Source: Cytophagales bacterium (GTDB taxonomy: Bacteria > Bacteroidota > Bacteroidia > Cytophagales > Thermoflexibacteraceae). From it: 64,000 nt of DNA. Shown here piece after piece: positions 34,529 to 43,369 of this stretch. Location of the stretch: the NCBI GenBank assembly GCA_004294445.1, contig REAZ01000021.1, positions 1 to 64,000 of the forward strand, written 5' to 3'. Numbering within the stretch: the first letter of the stretch is position 1; the number at the start of each line of letters is the position of its first letter. The notes under the pieces were generated by a model. That model ran no database searches. It was not told the origin of the DNA and was given only the letters and a program-made list of their open reading frames with translations. The position numbers and the translations under genes are program-made.

Positions 34529-35815
34529 ATGGAAGAACAACATACCCTCAAAAAAACCTTAAAGCCGATTCATCTTTGGGCTATTGCTGTCGGATTGGTC
34601 ATTTCAGGCGATTACTTTGGGTGGAGCTATGGCTACAAAGTCGCTTCTCCTTTGGAGTTTTTGGTTTCCACTGTTCTGATTAGTTTTTTCTATCTCAGTT
34701 TTGCTTTTAGTTTTACCGAACTTAGCACAGCCATTCCGAAGGCGGGAGGACCCTTTGCTTATGCCCTCAAAGCATTAGGGAAGGCGGGTGGTTTTTTGGC
34801 GGGTTTTGCTACTTTGGTAGAGTTCCTCCTCGCTCCGCCTGCTATAGCTTCGGCACTCGGAGCCTACCTGCACTTCCTGTTTCCCGAAGTCCCCCCTACG
34901 GCAGCGGCGATAGCTGCTATAGTGATTTTTACCTTAGTGAACCTGATAGGCATTGAGCAAACTGCTCGTTTTGAGCTATTTGTAACTGTGGTGGCTTCTT
35001 TGGGAATTGTATTTTACCTTTGGCAGATAGCCCCATATTTTCAGTTCGAAAAAATTTGGGAAAGTGGAAAGCCTTTTCATTGGGAAGGAGTTTTTGCAGC
35101 CATTCCCTTTGCTATTTGGTTCTACCTTGCCCTCGAAGGGGTGGCGATGGCAGCCGAAGAAACTGCAAATCCGACCAAAGATATTCCTTTGGGTTACGGG
35201 CTTGGTATAGGAACGCTGGTGCTTTTTGCCCTTGGAATAGTCATTTTGACCTCTGGGCTTGGCATAACCGAACAACTTGCACAGTCTGACAATCCGCTTC
35301 CACAGGCACTTCTATTTGCCAAAGGTGAGCAAACTTTTTTAGTCAATGCCTTTGCTTTCTTCGGACTTTTTGGGATAATGGCTTCCTTGCTTGGCATTAT
35401 TTTGGGCTATTCTCGGCAGATTTACGCCCTATCGCGTGAGGGATTTCTACCCAAATTTTTATCAAAACTCACACAAAACACACAAACCCCTGCCAATGCA
35501 AGCATCGCAGGCGGCATATTTGGCATTATTTGCGTACTTTCGGGAAAAACTGACGAACTTATTACGCTCTCTGTTTTGGGGGCTATAGTAATGTATATTG
35601 TCAGTATGGTGAGCCTTTTTGTGCTAAGAAAGAAATTTCCCGACCTAAAGCGTCCTTATCAAACGCCTTTTTATCCTTTTTTCCCTGCTATGGCACTTAT
35701 TTTGGGCGTAGTCTGCCTTTTGTCAGTGGTTTACTACCACCTTGCCCTTGCGGGTATTTTTCTGGCTGCCTTGCTTTTGAGTGTTTGCCTTACAGTTTTT
35801 AAGTCCAAATCATAA
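34529..35815 (+). CDS. APC-superfamily permease, ethanolamine permease-like
   Basis: A 428-aa integral membrane protein with about 12 predicted segments. The start of the family is clear: PIHLWAIAVGLVISGDYFGW, then PKAGGPFAYALKALG and the GVAMAAEETANPTKDIP segment. It most resembles the ethanolamine permease (eat) branch of the amino-acid/polyamine/organocation superfamily. No ethanolamine ammonia-lyase genes are nearby, so an amino-acid substrate is equally possible. It has its own promoter element and a terminator at 35825. Confidence 0.85.
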   Translation: MEEQHTLKKTLKPIHLWAIAVGLVISGDYFGWSYGYKVASPLEFLVSTVLISFFYLSFAFSFTELSTAIPKAGGPFAYALKALGKAGGFLAGFATLVEFLLAPPAIASALGAYLHFLFPEVPPTAAAIAAIVIFTLVNLIGIEQTARFELFVTVVASLGIVFYLWQIAPYFQFEKIWESGKPFHWEGVFAAIPFAIWFYLALEGVAMAAEETANPTKDIPLGYGLGIGTLVLFALGIVILTSGLGITEQLAQSDNPLPQALLFAKGEQTFLVNAFAFFGLFGIMASLLGIILGYSRQIYALSREGFLPKFLSKLTQNTQTPANASIAGGIFGIICVLSGKTDELITLSVLGAIVMYIVSMVSLFVLRKKFPDLKRPYQTPFYPFFPAMALILGVVCLLSVVYYHLALAGIFLAALLLSVCLTVFKSKS

Positions 35816-35824
35816 ATTTTTAAC

Positions 35825-35859
35825 ACCACAAAGGCAAAATGTTTTTTGTGGTTTGTTTT
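35825..35859 (+). terminator. Intrinsic terminator after the permease
   Basis: ACCACAAA (35825-35832) pairs with TTTGTGGT (35845-35852), followed by TTGTTTTTTT. It lies just past the permease stop codon. Confidence 0.75.
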
Positions 35860-35923
35860 TTTGAGCAAAGTCATCAAAAATAATGATAGCTTTTTAAGTT
35901 CCTATCAGAGGCATTAAATCTGC

Positions 35924-36415
35924 TCAAACTTCTAATACATAAAACTTCAAAGGCATTTCCACAAATTTATAAGCAGTTGGCAGTTTGTCCCTGCTTGTTT
36001 CTACAAATCCATTTCTTTCATAAAATCGGTGTGCAGCGTTTGCTATCAGTGGAGTATCTAAGTATAATTGCTTGATATTCATTTTTTTAGCCTTATCAAT
36101 CAAAATGTCAAATAGTTTTTGGGCAAGGCTAAGGTCTTTTCCTCTGTACGCTTTGTCCACAAACATTTTCCGCAAAATGCCTACACCTGTTGTAAGTTCC
36201 TGTAGCCCAATAGAGCCTACTACTCTCTCTTCTTCAATAGCTATCCAAAAGCCGCCATTTTCATAAAACTTTTCAGTATCGTGTAGGTCTGTTTGCATTG
36301 CCAAGGTTACCCCCAGATTAAACTCACCATTTTGGATACCAAGCACTAAATCAGCGACTTGACTTTGCCATTGCTTTTCAAATTTTTGTATCATTTCCCT
36401 GCTCATTTTTTGCAT
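35924..36415 (-). CDS. GNAT family N-acetyltransferase
   Basis: A 163-aa acetyltransferase of the GNAT fold. The acetyl-CoA site motif A is visible as RKMFVDKAYRGKDLSLAQKL, and a motif B-like end is NAAHRFYERNGFVETSR. The start is uncertain: 36415 and 36406 are preferred, while an open frame continues to 36460 through a 27-nt tandem repeat (AAGATGCCCTCT at 36418 and 36445). The acceptor substrate is unknown. It is divergent from sbcC. Confidence 0.85.
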   Translation of the reverse strand: MQKMSREMIQKFEKQWQSQVADLVLGIQNGEFNLGVTLAMQTDLHDTEKFYENGGFWIAIEEERVVGSIGLQELTTGVGILRKMFVDKAYRGKDLSLAQKLFDILIDKAKKMNIKQLYLDTPLIANAAHRFYERNGFVETSRDKLPTAYKFVEMPLKFYVLEV

Positions 36416-36417
36416 CA

Positions 36418-36456
36418 AAGATGCCCTCTTTATTAAATTTTTACAAGATGCCCTCT
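36418..36456. repeat. 12-bp direct repeat in the GNAT leader
   Basis: AAGATGCCCTCT occurs at 36418-36429 and 36445-36456, a 27-nt period, both followed by an A/T-rich AAATTTTT word. It may be a tandem duplication affecting the GNAT N-terminus or its leader. Confidence 0.65.
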
Positions 36457-36508
36457 GCAAATTTTTGTTTAAAAACGAAAAAAATTTACTGTATTACGAA
36501 GAAATTTA

Positions 36509-36516
36509 TAACTTTG
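36509..36516 (+). promoter_or_regulatory. Bacteroidota -7 promoter element for sbcC
   Basis: TAACTTTG matches TAnnTTTG and lies 45 nt before the sbcC start codon. Confidence 0.4.
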
Positions 36517-36561
36517 GGTATTGCTAAGTTCAAATACTAAAATTAATCCCTACGAATAAGT

Positions 36562-39500
36562 ATGAAAATTCTTGCTATCCGTTTCAAAAACCTTAATTCC
36601 CTTCGCAAAGACAAAGCTAACGATTTTTTTGAAATTAACTTTCAAGATTCCCCACTAAAAGATGCGGGACTTTTCGCCATTACAGGTGCGACGGGGGCAG
36701 GGAAAAGCACTATTTTAGATGCTATTTGCTTGGCTTTGTATGGTACAGCACCGAGATTTGGCACAGGCAAAGCCTTCGATATAATGAGCAGAGATACAAA
36801 TAATTGTTTTGCTGAAGTAACTTTTGAGGAAAAAAACAAGCATTACGTTTGCAAATGGATGCTATCTAAAAAAATTAAAAGAAATAAAGAAGTTGATTAT
36901 GATGAAAAAATGGAACTATCGGGCATCGGAGGGCTTATTTTAGAAGCAAACAAACTTACAGAAGTAAAAAAAGAAGTAGAAAAAATTACAGGTCTTGATT
37001 ATCAACGTTTTATGCGTTCGGTTTTGCTTTCGCAGGGCGATTTTTCCGCTTTTCTCAAAGCCGATGAAAAGAGTAGGGGAGAATTATTAGAGAAAATTAC
37101 AGGAAGTGATATATATTCGAAACTTTCCAAACGTGCCGATGACAAACGCATTGAGGAAAAAGAAAAATTAAAAATCTTGGAAGGTCAAATTGATGGTAAA
37201 AGGCTACTTTCTGAGGAGCAAAAAGTAGAAATTTTTTCGCAAATAGCTGGTTTACAACAAAAAAATGAAATATTAAAAGTAAGAATAGAAACAATAAAAC
37301 AGCAGGTAATAGACTGCAAAGAAATCAACCGATTAATTACAGAGTTTGCTATTTTTCAGGCAAAATTGCAAAAGTTAGCAAAAGAAAAAGAAGATGCCAA
37401 GCAAGATTTCTCCAATCTTCAAAAGCATGAAGAAGCCGTAAAATTTGGGAGAGAATTGGCTGAAATAGAAACACTTACAAAGATATTAACTGAAAATAGA
37501 ACAAAAATAAATGACCTTCAAGCTATTGTACCTTCGCTAAGGCAAGAAAAAGAAACAAAGGAAAAAGAGGTAAGTTTTGCGAAGGAAAATTTGGCAAAGA
37601 TACTAAAAGAACAAGAGGAAACTTTGCCTATTATCGAGGAAGCTGAAAATCTAACTTTTCAGCGAGAAAGTATTGTAAATGAGTTAGATAAGGCAAGAAG
37701 TGGAATAGGAGAACAGAACAGACAGATAGGGATTTACGAGCAGGAAAAAGGCAAAATAGTACAAGCAATAGAGCGACAAAGAGCTGATTTGAAAGAAGTT
37801 GGTAAATATCTTTCTGATAATGGGAAGTACAAAAACCTTAAGCAAGAACTTGGTACTATCAAAGTAAATCTTGACCACGTTTTTGACTTGGGCAAAGAAG
37901 TAAATAAGCTCAAAAATGAGATTGAGAATAAACAAAAAGAAATAAGCAAGCAAGAAAATGCAGCAACTCAGGCAAAAGAAAACTTAGAAAAGTACAAAAA
38001 AGAGATTGCCAATAACGCTGCAAACCAAGCCAGTATTCAGCAGGAAATAGACGCTATTTTGCAAGGAAAATCATTGGAAGTCCAAGAAGAATTATACCTT
38101 CATCTTTTCAAAAATTTAGCGAATTATAGAATACTATTTGATGTTTCAGTAAGGTTTGAAGGTTTGCTGAAAGAACAGCAATATTTGCAGATAAATATTG
38201 CTAAAGATAAAGACGAAGAAACAAAAACGAAGTTTTTACTAAAAGAATTAATTGATAAGCAGCAACATACGGAGGAAAAACTTTTTTTGGCAAAACAGAT
38301 TTTTGAAAAAGAAAAACTGATTCAAAGTTTTGAGCAAACGCGACAAGATCTCAGAACAGGCGAGCCTTGTCCTGTTTGTGGCTCGGAGCATCACCCTTTG
38401 GCAAACTATCAATCGGAAGTAAACGAAAAAGAGCAGCAGTTAAATGCTTATGAAAAAGAATTAAAAAACATCAGAAATGAGCTAAGAATGAAGGAAATAG
38501 CCGCAGAACGGTTAAAAACTACGATTGAAAACCAAGAAAAAAAACTCAATGAAAATGAGTTAGCTATTGATAAACTGACAAATGAATTTCAAGAAAGTGC
38601 GGCTATGTTTTCTATAGAGCGCGTGATTGGCAATAGTGCAAATTTGAAAGATTTACTCGAAGCCAAAAAAGCAGAGGCGGAGGTATTGAACGAGCAAAAT
38701 AAGGTTTGTACTGAAAAATATAATCAGTTGCGTAGGTTGGAGAAAAATCAAAAAGAGCAAGAAGGGAAATATCAAGATATTGAAAAACAATTAATTGAAA
38801 TTAATTCCTCCGTTCATGCTTTGCAAGAAAGCAAGGAAAAATTGGCAGAAGATTTGGCTCGCAATATCGAGAAAGGCAAAAAAGCCAAAGATGACCTCAA
38901 CCAAATTTTGTCTGTGTATGACGAACAAAGACCGACAGAGGCAGAGAGAGAAAATTGGTTTGCAAAACTTTCGGATAAGGCGGCAGTCTATTTGCAAATG
39001 ATAGAAAAAGAAATAGTTTTAGGCAGGAGAATAGAGGAAGAAAAAGGCAATGAAAAAACCTATTTAGCACAAATAGATGGTGCTAATAAATTATTGGAAA
39101 AATACAAAAAAGAGGAGATTAATTTCCAAATAAAGTTTAATAACCTTAGCGATGAAATAAAAAATCTTTTTGGGGATAAAGATACAAAAAAAGAAAAAGA
39201 GCGAATTTCCCAAGCAGTAAAACAAGGGCAAATCAATGAAAGACGACTTTCAGAGGAACTTAGTCAGCTGAACGAACAGCAAAACAGCAAAACTACGGAA
39301 CTTGCGAGCAAAATAGAAGAAAATACAGCAAAGCAAGCGGAGCTAAACGACAAACAAAGCTCGCTATTGGCTAATGTTATGGCTGCAAACTTCGGTAGTT
39401 TGGCAGAAGTAACACAGGCATTGCTTTCGCAAAGTACGGCAGATGAAATAAAAGCCAAAAAAGAAAACTTGGAAAAACAAAGCATAGTGCTGAATACTAA

Positions 39501-40236
39501 CATCTTACAAATAGAAAAAGCATTGATTGAACGGCGAGAAAAGCTGGGCGAAAATATTTCACAAGAGTGGGAGGAACTCGATAGCAGTTTGAAGGAGTGC
39601 AGTGATGAATTTGCGGAAAACAATAGAATAATGACTGAATTTGACTTTAAACTACGAGAAAATGAAACATTAGGAAGGCAATTTGCTGAAAAGCAAGAAC
39701 AAATAGAAAAACAAAAAAGAGAACACGAAAAATGGAAAATGCTGGTGGATATTATTGGCTCGAAAAACACGAATGAGTTACGTTCATTTGCCCAAAGTCT
39801 TACGCTTTCGCAGCTCATTGTCTTGGCAAACAAGCATTTAGAAAAATTAAATCCACGTTATTATTTGCAAAAAAAGGAGAAAACTGAGCTGGATATGGTG
39901 ATGATTGATAGAGAGCAAGCAGATAATATGCGCCCTATCAGCACACTATCGGGAGGGGAAACTTTTTTAGTAAGTTTGGCGTTGGCGTTGGGCTTGTCGG
40001 ACTTGGCTACAGTAGGCAAGAAAACCCAAATTCAGTCCTTATTCATAGATGAAGGTTTTGGCACGCTCGACCCGCATACCTTAGACGAAACTATTACTAC
40101 TTTGGAAAACTTGCAGTTGAGTGGTAAGCAAATAGGTATTATTTCCCATGTAGAGGAGCTAAAGCAACGCATTACTACACAAATTTTGGTAAGCAAAAAA
40201 GGAAATGGAGTGAGTCAGATAACAGTAATAAGCTAA
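36562..40236 (+). CDS. sbcC: Exonuclease subunit SbcC (Rad50-like SMC ATPase)
   Basis: This 1,224-aa protein has the full SbcC architecture. An N-terminal ATPase half carries Walker A GATGAGKST (42-50), long coiled coils follow, and a zinc-hook CPVC motif is at 603-606. More coiled coil leads to the C-terminal half with signature LSGGETFLVSLALALGLSD (about 1131) and Walker B FIDEGFGTLD. With the SbcD nuclease it processes DNA hairpins and protein-blocked ends. No sbcD gene lies in the window, which is unusual because the two are normally adjacent. It converges with the osmC gene, 11 nt away. Confidence 0.95.
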   Translation: MKILAIRFKNLNSLRKDKANDFFEINFQDSPLKDAGLFAITGATGAGKSTILDAICLALYGTAPRFGTGKAFDIMSRDTNNCFAEVTFEEKNKHYVCKWMLSKKIKRNKEVDYDEKMELSGIGGLILEANKLTEVKKEVEKITGLDYQRFMRSVLLSQGDFSAFLKADEKSRGELLEKITGSDIYSKLSKRADDKRIEEKEKLKILEGQIDGKRLLSEEQKVEIFSQIAGLQQKNEILKVRIETIKQQVIDCKEINRLITEFAIFQAKLQKLAKEKEDAKQDFSNLQKHEEAVKFGRELAEIETLTKILTENRTKINDLQAIVPSLRQEKETKEKEVSFAKENLAKILKEQEETLPIIEEAENLTFQRESIVNELDKARSGIGEQNRQIGIYEQEKGKIVQAIERQRADLKEVGKYLSDNGKYKNLKQELGTIKVNLDHVFDLGKEVNKLKNEIENKQKEISKQENAATQAKENLEKYKKEIANNAANQASIQQEIDAILQGKSLEVQEELYLHLFKNLANYRILFDVSVRFEGLLKEQQYLQINIAKDKDEETKTKFLLKELIDKQQHTEEKLFLAKQIFEKEKLIQSFEQTRQDLRTGEPCPVCGSEHHPLANYQSEVNEKEQQLNAYEKELKNIRNELRMKEIAAERLKTTIENQEKKLNENELAIDKLTNEFQESAAMFSIERVIGNSANLKDLLEAKKAEAEVLNEQNKVCTEKYNQLRRLEKNQKEQEGKYQDIEKQLIEINSSVHALQESKEKLAEDLARNIEKGKKAKDDLNQILSVYDEQRPTEAERENWFAKLSDKAAVYLQMIEKEIVLGRRIEEEKGNEKTYLAQIDGANKLLEKYKKEEINFQIKFNNLSDEIKNLFGDKDTKKEKERISQAVKQGQINERRLSEELSQLNEQQNSKTTELASKIEENTAKQAELNDKQSSLLANVMAANFGSLAEVTQALLSQSTADEIKAKKENLEKQSIVLNTNILQIEKALIERREKLGENISQEWEELDSSLKECSDEFAENNRIMTEFDFKLRENETLGRQFAEKQEQIEKQKREHEKWKMLVDIIGSKNTNELRSFAQSLTLSQLIVLANKHLEKLNPRYYLQKKEKTELDMVMIDREQADNMRPISTLSGGETFLVSLALALGLSDLATVGKKTQIQSLFIDEGFGTLDPHTLDETITTLENLQLSGKQIGIISHVEELKQRITTQILVSKKGNGVSQITVIS

Positions 40237-40247
40237 TTATCAAAAAC

Positions 40248-40661
40248 TTAACTTACTGAAAAGCTATGTGTAATAGTAGCTGTTTTTTCCATGATTTTTA
40301 CCACAGAGCAATATTTTTCTACAGATAAATTTATTGCCTTTTCTACTTTGTCCTTATCCAATTTTCCCTTTAGGGCAAAGTGCAGATGAACTGTAGTAAA
40401 TAGAGCAGGCACTTTGTCTTTCTCGCGTTCTGCTTCGATAGTTACGCGGTAATCAATAACCTCTTGTCTTTGCTTTTGTAAAATGCTGATGACATCAATA
40501 CTGCTACAGCCGCCAATAGCGGCGAGCATGAGTTGCATAGGGCGGAAAGCCAAATCGCCTCCGCCAATGTCTGCCGAGCCATCTATGTAAACTTTATTGC
40601 CAAGTTCGTTCGTTGCTTCCAAATGAAAAGCATCATTAATTCTCTGAATTTCAACTTTCAT
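40248..40661 (-). CDS. OsmC-family protein
   Basis: A 137-aa OsmC/Ohr-like protein. The family pattern is visible: RPMQLMLAAIGGCSSIDVISIL with its Cys, and a second Cys in SVEKYCSVVKIMEKTA. OsmC proteins reduce organic hydroperoxides through these two cysteines. The start at 40661 (MKVEIQRIND) gives the normal length. It follows gldC by 11 nt on the same strand and is probably co-transcribed. Confidence 0.9.
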   Translation of the reverse strand: MKVEIQRINDAFHLEATNELGNKVYIDGSADIGGGDLAFRPMQLMLAAIGGCSSIDVISILQKQRQEVIDYRVTIEAEREKDKVPALFTTVHLHFALKGKLDKDKVEKAINLSVEKYCSVVKIMEKTATITHSFSVS

Positions 40662-40672
40662 TTTTCTTGAAT

Positions 40673-41008
40673 TTATTGCCCGTATTGCTTCCTTACGTGG
40701 AGGAATAGCTTTTCGCAAAGTTCGTGTATTTGCCCTGCCATCTGCTCATCTCCTGTAGCAGATTGTATGGTATCTGCGATTCCAGCCATTGTATCTATGG
40801 CAAAGTATTTCATTTCGTCTTCGAGCATATCTTTTGCCCATAAGTCTATACGCATGGTTTCCCTGCTTTGCCCGTCCCAAAGGCTCAAATTTATTGATTT
40901 TGCTTCTTTGACTCCTACCGTAGGGGCATCGCTTGCTTCCCAAAAAATTTTATCAGGCAGATTTTCCTCGTCAAGTTCTATGTGTAATCTTATTTGTGCT
41001 TGCTTCAT
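40673..41008 (-). CDS. gldC: Gliding motility protein GldC
   Basis: A 111-aa GldC homologue with the conserved blocks IRLHIELDEENLPDKIFWEA, LWDGQSRETMRIDLW and the MLEDEMKYFAIDTM segment. GldC is found in gliding Bacteroidota; in Flavobacterium johnsoniae its loss weakens gliding. Its molecular function is unclear. A TAnnTTTG element lies 34 nt upstream, and osmC follows by 11 nt. Together with the PorW/SprE-like protein it suggests a gliding or type IX secreting organism. Confidence 0.92.
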   Translation of the reverse strand: MKQAQIRLHIELDEENLPDKIFWEASDAPTVGVKEAKSINLSLWDGQSRETMRIDLWAKDMLEDEMKYFAIDTMAGIADTIQSATGDEQMAGQIHELCEKLFLHVRKQYGQ

Positions 41009-41042
41009 TGCATTATGCTATTTTTGTTGTCCGAAAAGGTGG

Positions 41043-41050
41043 CAAATATA
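41043..41050 (-). promoter_or_regulatory. Bacteroidota -7 promoter element for gldC
   Basis: On the minus strand this reads TATATTTG, 34 nt before the gldC start codon. Confidence 0.45.
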
Positions 41051-41075
41051 GCAATATTTTTTTACAACTGTGTTT

Positions 41076-41732
41076 TTAATCATTGCCTTTTTTCTTATTC
41101 GCATTTTCCAAATCTACCCTATCTTTCATGCTTGCACGCTCATTTTCATTGTAGATAACCGTCCAGATTTCTCTGTCTTCTTCTTTTTTTCTATCCAAGC
41201 CCATGATAGTGCGAAGTGCTTTTTTAAACTCATCAGCTTCCCAATAGTCTTTGAAATGTCCCAGCGTATATTTGTAGATGTTGTCGCTATCTTTTTCTAC
41301 TATCATGTTTTTGCCATCGCCGCCTACTTCCGACATATCAATTTTGTTTTTTACGCCTACCTGCACCCTATACCAAGTCCCTTTGGCGTATTCTGCATTT
41401 GTAGAATTGCTGCTATTATTGGCACTTTTTGCTTGTGCTATTGCACTGCTGATAGAATCATAGGCTGCTTGTAGTTTTGCTATTTCGCCATCTTTGTCGG
41501 TCATGCTCTTGCCTACGGTTCTGAGTTTATTTTTCATGCCAGCATTTTCGCCTCTTAGTTTTTGCAACTCGCTCACCATATCGCGATACTGTAGCGGGTC
41601 AAGGTCTTTTAGTATTTTTTTAAACTTTTTTTCATCAGCTTTGTCATCTTCTGACGAGGTTTTCTTTTGGGCAAAAACAGAACTAATTACCAAAATAGCC
41701 ATGCTTAAGAGTAGAAATATTTTAGTTTTCAT
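41076..41732 (-). CDS. Exported coiled-coil protein, 'Ezrin/radixin/moesin' type (copy 1)
   Basis: A 218-aa protein with a signal peptide (about 1-21, ending SVFAQ), a coiled coil (about 45-100, LQYRDMVSELQKLRGENA) and a C-terminal SPOR-like alpha/beta region (about 115-200) with YRVQVGVKNKIDMS and KYTLGHFKDYWEADEFKK. It is a paralogue of the gene at 41805. Similar Bacteroidota proteins are often named Ezrin/radixin/moesin family, a label from the coiled coil and not from function. It probably acts in the periplasm; the SPOR-like end could bind peptidoglycan. Confidence 0.75.
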   Translation of the reverse strand: MKTKIFLLLSMAILVISSVFAQKKTSSEDDKADEKKFKKILKDLDPLQYRDMVSELQKLRGENAGMKNKLRTVGKSMTDKDGEIAKLQAAYDSISSAIAQAKSANNSSNSTNAEYAKGTWYRVQVGVKNKIDMSEVGGDGKNMIVEKDSDNIYKYTLGHFKDYWEADEFKKALRTIMGLDRKKEEDREIWTVIYNENERASMKDRVDLENANKKKGND

Positions 41733-41804
41733 ATTATTTATGAGATTAATTTTTTTTGGAATAATTAAAATTTGATTTTTTTACCTGCACTTTCAAACTT
41801 GTGC

Positions 41805-42458
41805 CTACTCTTTATATAGGTCTGTTTCCAAGTCGGCATCGGTTACGCCCACGCTTTTGAGTATGGTTCTGATGTCTTCGGTCATGCGTTGCCCATCTTT
41901 GTAGGCAACGACCCAAGGGCTTGGTACGCCTATTTTCATCATGTACTTTTTGAAGGAGTAAGCCTCTCGCGGATTGGCAAATGAGCCTAATTCGTACTTA
42001 AGTATATCACCTTCTTGAGCTATGGCAAAGTTGCGGTTATTATCTTTAAACTTGGAAAGGTCTATTTTTCGGTAAGCCCCAACTTGTATGCGAAATACGA
42101 TGCCTTTGGTTTTGTAAGAGGCATCAACTTCGTTTGGCTCAGTTTTTACTTCCGATTTCTCATCTTTGACCTTTAATGCTTCAATTTGTTTTTGCAAGCT
42201 TACTTTGAGGGCATCTTTTTCGTCATAGCCCGATTGCATACTTGCATTTTGCCGCTTAAGAGCCTCATTTTCACCCTTAAGTTCGTCCATTTCTTTGAGC
42301 ATATCTCTGTACTGTAGAGGCTCCACCTTACTCTTTTTTTCTTTCCATTTTTTGCGTTCTTCTTTTTCTTTTTTAGCATCATTCTTAGACTGCGCTAATA
42401 CATTGAAAATGAGTGCAAAAACAAATAAAAATGTGAGTGTACTGCGTAATAGTTTCAT
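41805..42458 (-). CDS. Exported coiled-coil protein, 'Ezrin/radixin/moesin' type (copy 2)
   Basis: A 217-aa paralogue of the protein at 41076, 72 nt upstream of it. It has the same layout: signal peptide (about 1-22), basic stretch, coiled coil (LQYRDMLKEMDELKGENEAL, about 48-85) and a SPOR-like C-terminus (FRIQVGAYRKIDLSKF, then KYELGSFANPREAYSFKKYM). Both copies share the junction 'PLQYRDM', which argues for tandem duplication. The function is unknown. Confidence 0.75.
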   Translation of the reverse strand: MKLLRSTLTFLFVFALIFNVLAQSKNDAKKEKEERKKWKEKKSKVEPLQYRDMLKEMDELKGENEALKRQNASMQSGYDEKDALKVSLQKQIEALKVKDEKSEVKTEPNEVDASYKTKGIVFRIQVGAYRKIDLSKFKDNNRNFAIAQEGDILKYELGSFANPREAYSFKKYMMKIGVPSPWVVAYKDGQRMTEDIRTILKSVGVTDADLETDLYKE

Positions 42459-42952
42459 TTGTAAATATAGTTTTGTTTTAGATATTCCTAACCTTACTTG
42501 TGTTTTTGTTGTTCTTTTACTATTGCCATTTCTTAAGTTGAGCCTTTGTCAAAAGAAAATACAATAATAAAACCAAGAATTTTATTTTCGGCTTTATACT
42601 TATCAAAATTTGCTTTATTAAAAAAGTTGGTCGTCTTTATTTCACTGTCAATTTAGGTTGGGAGGCTACGACTAAGTATCAATAGACAGCAAGTAATTTT
42701 ACTTCACTTGATTTTTATAAAAACTCATCATCACGCTCAAAAGTTATTAGTAATTTCAGTGTTACTTGTATAGCAAATGTATCAATTAGTCTATTTGTTT
42801 CCAAAAATTTTGATTAATTTTCCATTGCCTAATGCGCACGTACGCACTCCAAATTTAGCTTTGTTTGGAAGGCATGGGAGTGCATTGGACTGGTTTGATA
42901 TAGCTATTGGCGGTCGAACCCCACAGTAGAAGTGCTAACAAGCGTTTTCTAA
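42459..42952. other. 494-nt intergenic region with a GC-richer structured segment
   Basis: No standard gene is visible. The left 350 nt are AT-rich. Positions 42828-42944 are clearly richer in G+C, with a stem-like pair ACTCCAAA/TTTGG and a matching GGGAGT, and end GTGCTAACAAGCG. A 50-codon ORF (42777-42929) crosses the segment. It looks like a remnant of an interspersed Bacteroidota repeat or recombination site. The integron attC consensus (RYYYAAC) is not met. Confidence 0.45.
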
Positions 42953-43369
42953 CTAAACTAATTGTAATTCCTTTTCCAAAATAGGTATCTCTTTTTCAAA
43001 ACTTTCCCAAAAAGATAAGAAATCAGTTGATTGGACTTGGAAAATATCCTTGAGCCAAGTTTGGAGTGCATTTTTAAGGCAGTCCATATAAAACGTAAGA
43101 TAGTCTGATTTTTCTGTATTAATTCGGGCGGGTATCCAACAATAATACTCTGTTATTTTGCTTTTTGTTATTTTTTTAGGCTTCTTAAATTCTTGTTTAT
43201 CAATTTGTTCACTAAATATTTTCCAAAGAGAATGTGTCCAATCTTGCTCTTGATTGGCAAAATAAATATTCAGTTTCTCTTCTATAAAGCGGTCAATGCC
43301 TTCCAATTTTGCCACTGAAAGGGGTAATTTGGGAGTGTGAATAATATTTACTTTCAAATGAATTTTCAT
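42953..43369 (-). CDS. Uncharacterised 138-aa protein, second gene of an unknown pair
   Basis: A 138-aa soluble protein with no recognised domain, signal or membrane segment. It is Lys/Glu/Trp-rich (WTHSLWKIFSEQ, TWLKDIFQVQ, FLSFWESFEKE). Its start codon overlaps the stop of the 107-aa gene upstream (ATGA), so translation is probably coupled. The pairing, small size and position beside the structured segment at 42828-42944 hint at an accessory module, but no function can be named. Confidence 0.55.
   Translation of the reverse strand: MKIHLKVNIIHTPKLPLSVAKLEGIDRFIEEKLNIYFANQEQDWTHSLWKIFSEQIDKQEFKKPKKITKSKITEYYCWIPARINTEKSDYLTFYMDCLKNALQTWLKDIFQVQSTDFLSFWESFEKEIPILEKELQLV

Noticed and set aside
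39264..39833. Open frame of 189 codons on the minus strand inside sbcC
   Set aside because: Ser/Cys/Phe-rich shadow of the intact sbcC coding strand; no family features.
42905..42925. tRNA T-arm-like word GGTCGAACCCC
   Set aside because: The flanking arms do not pair and no acceptor or anticodon stem can be drawn.
42931..42944. Integron attC site ending in GTGCTAACAAGCG
   Set aside because: The RYYYAAC and GTTRRRY core sites are not both present, and no integrase is visible.
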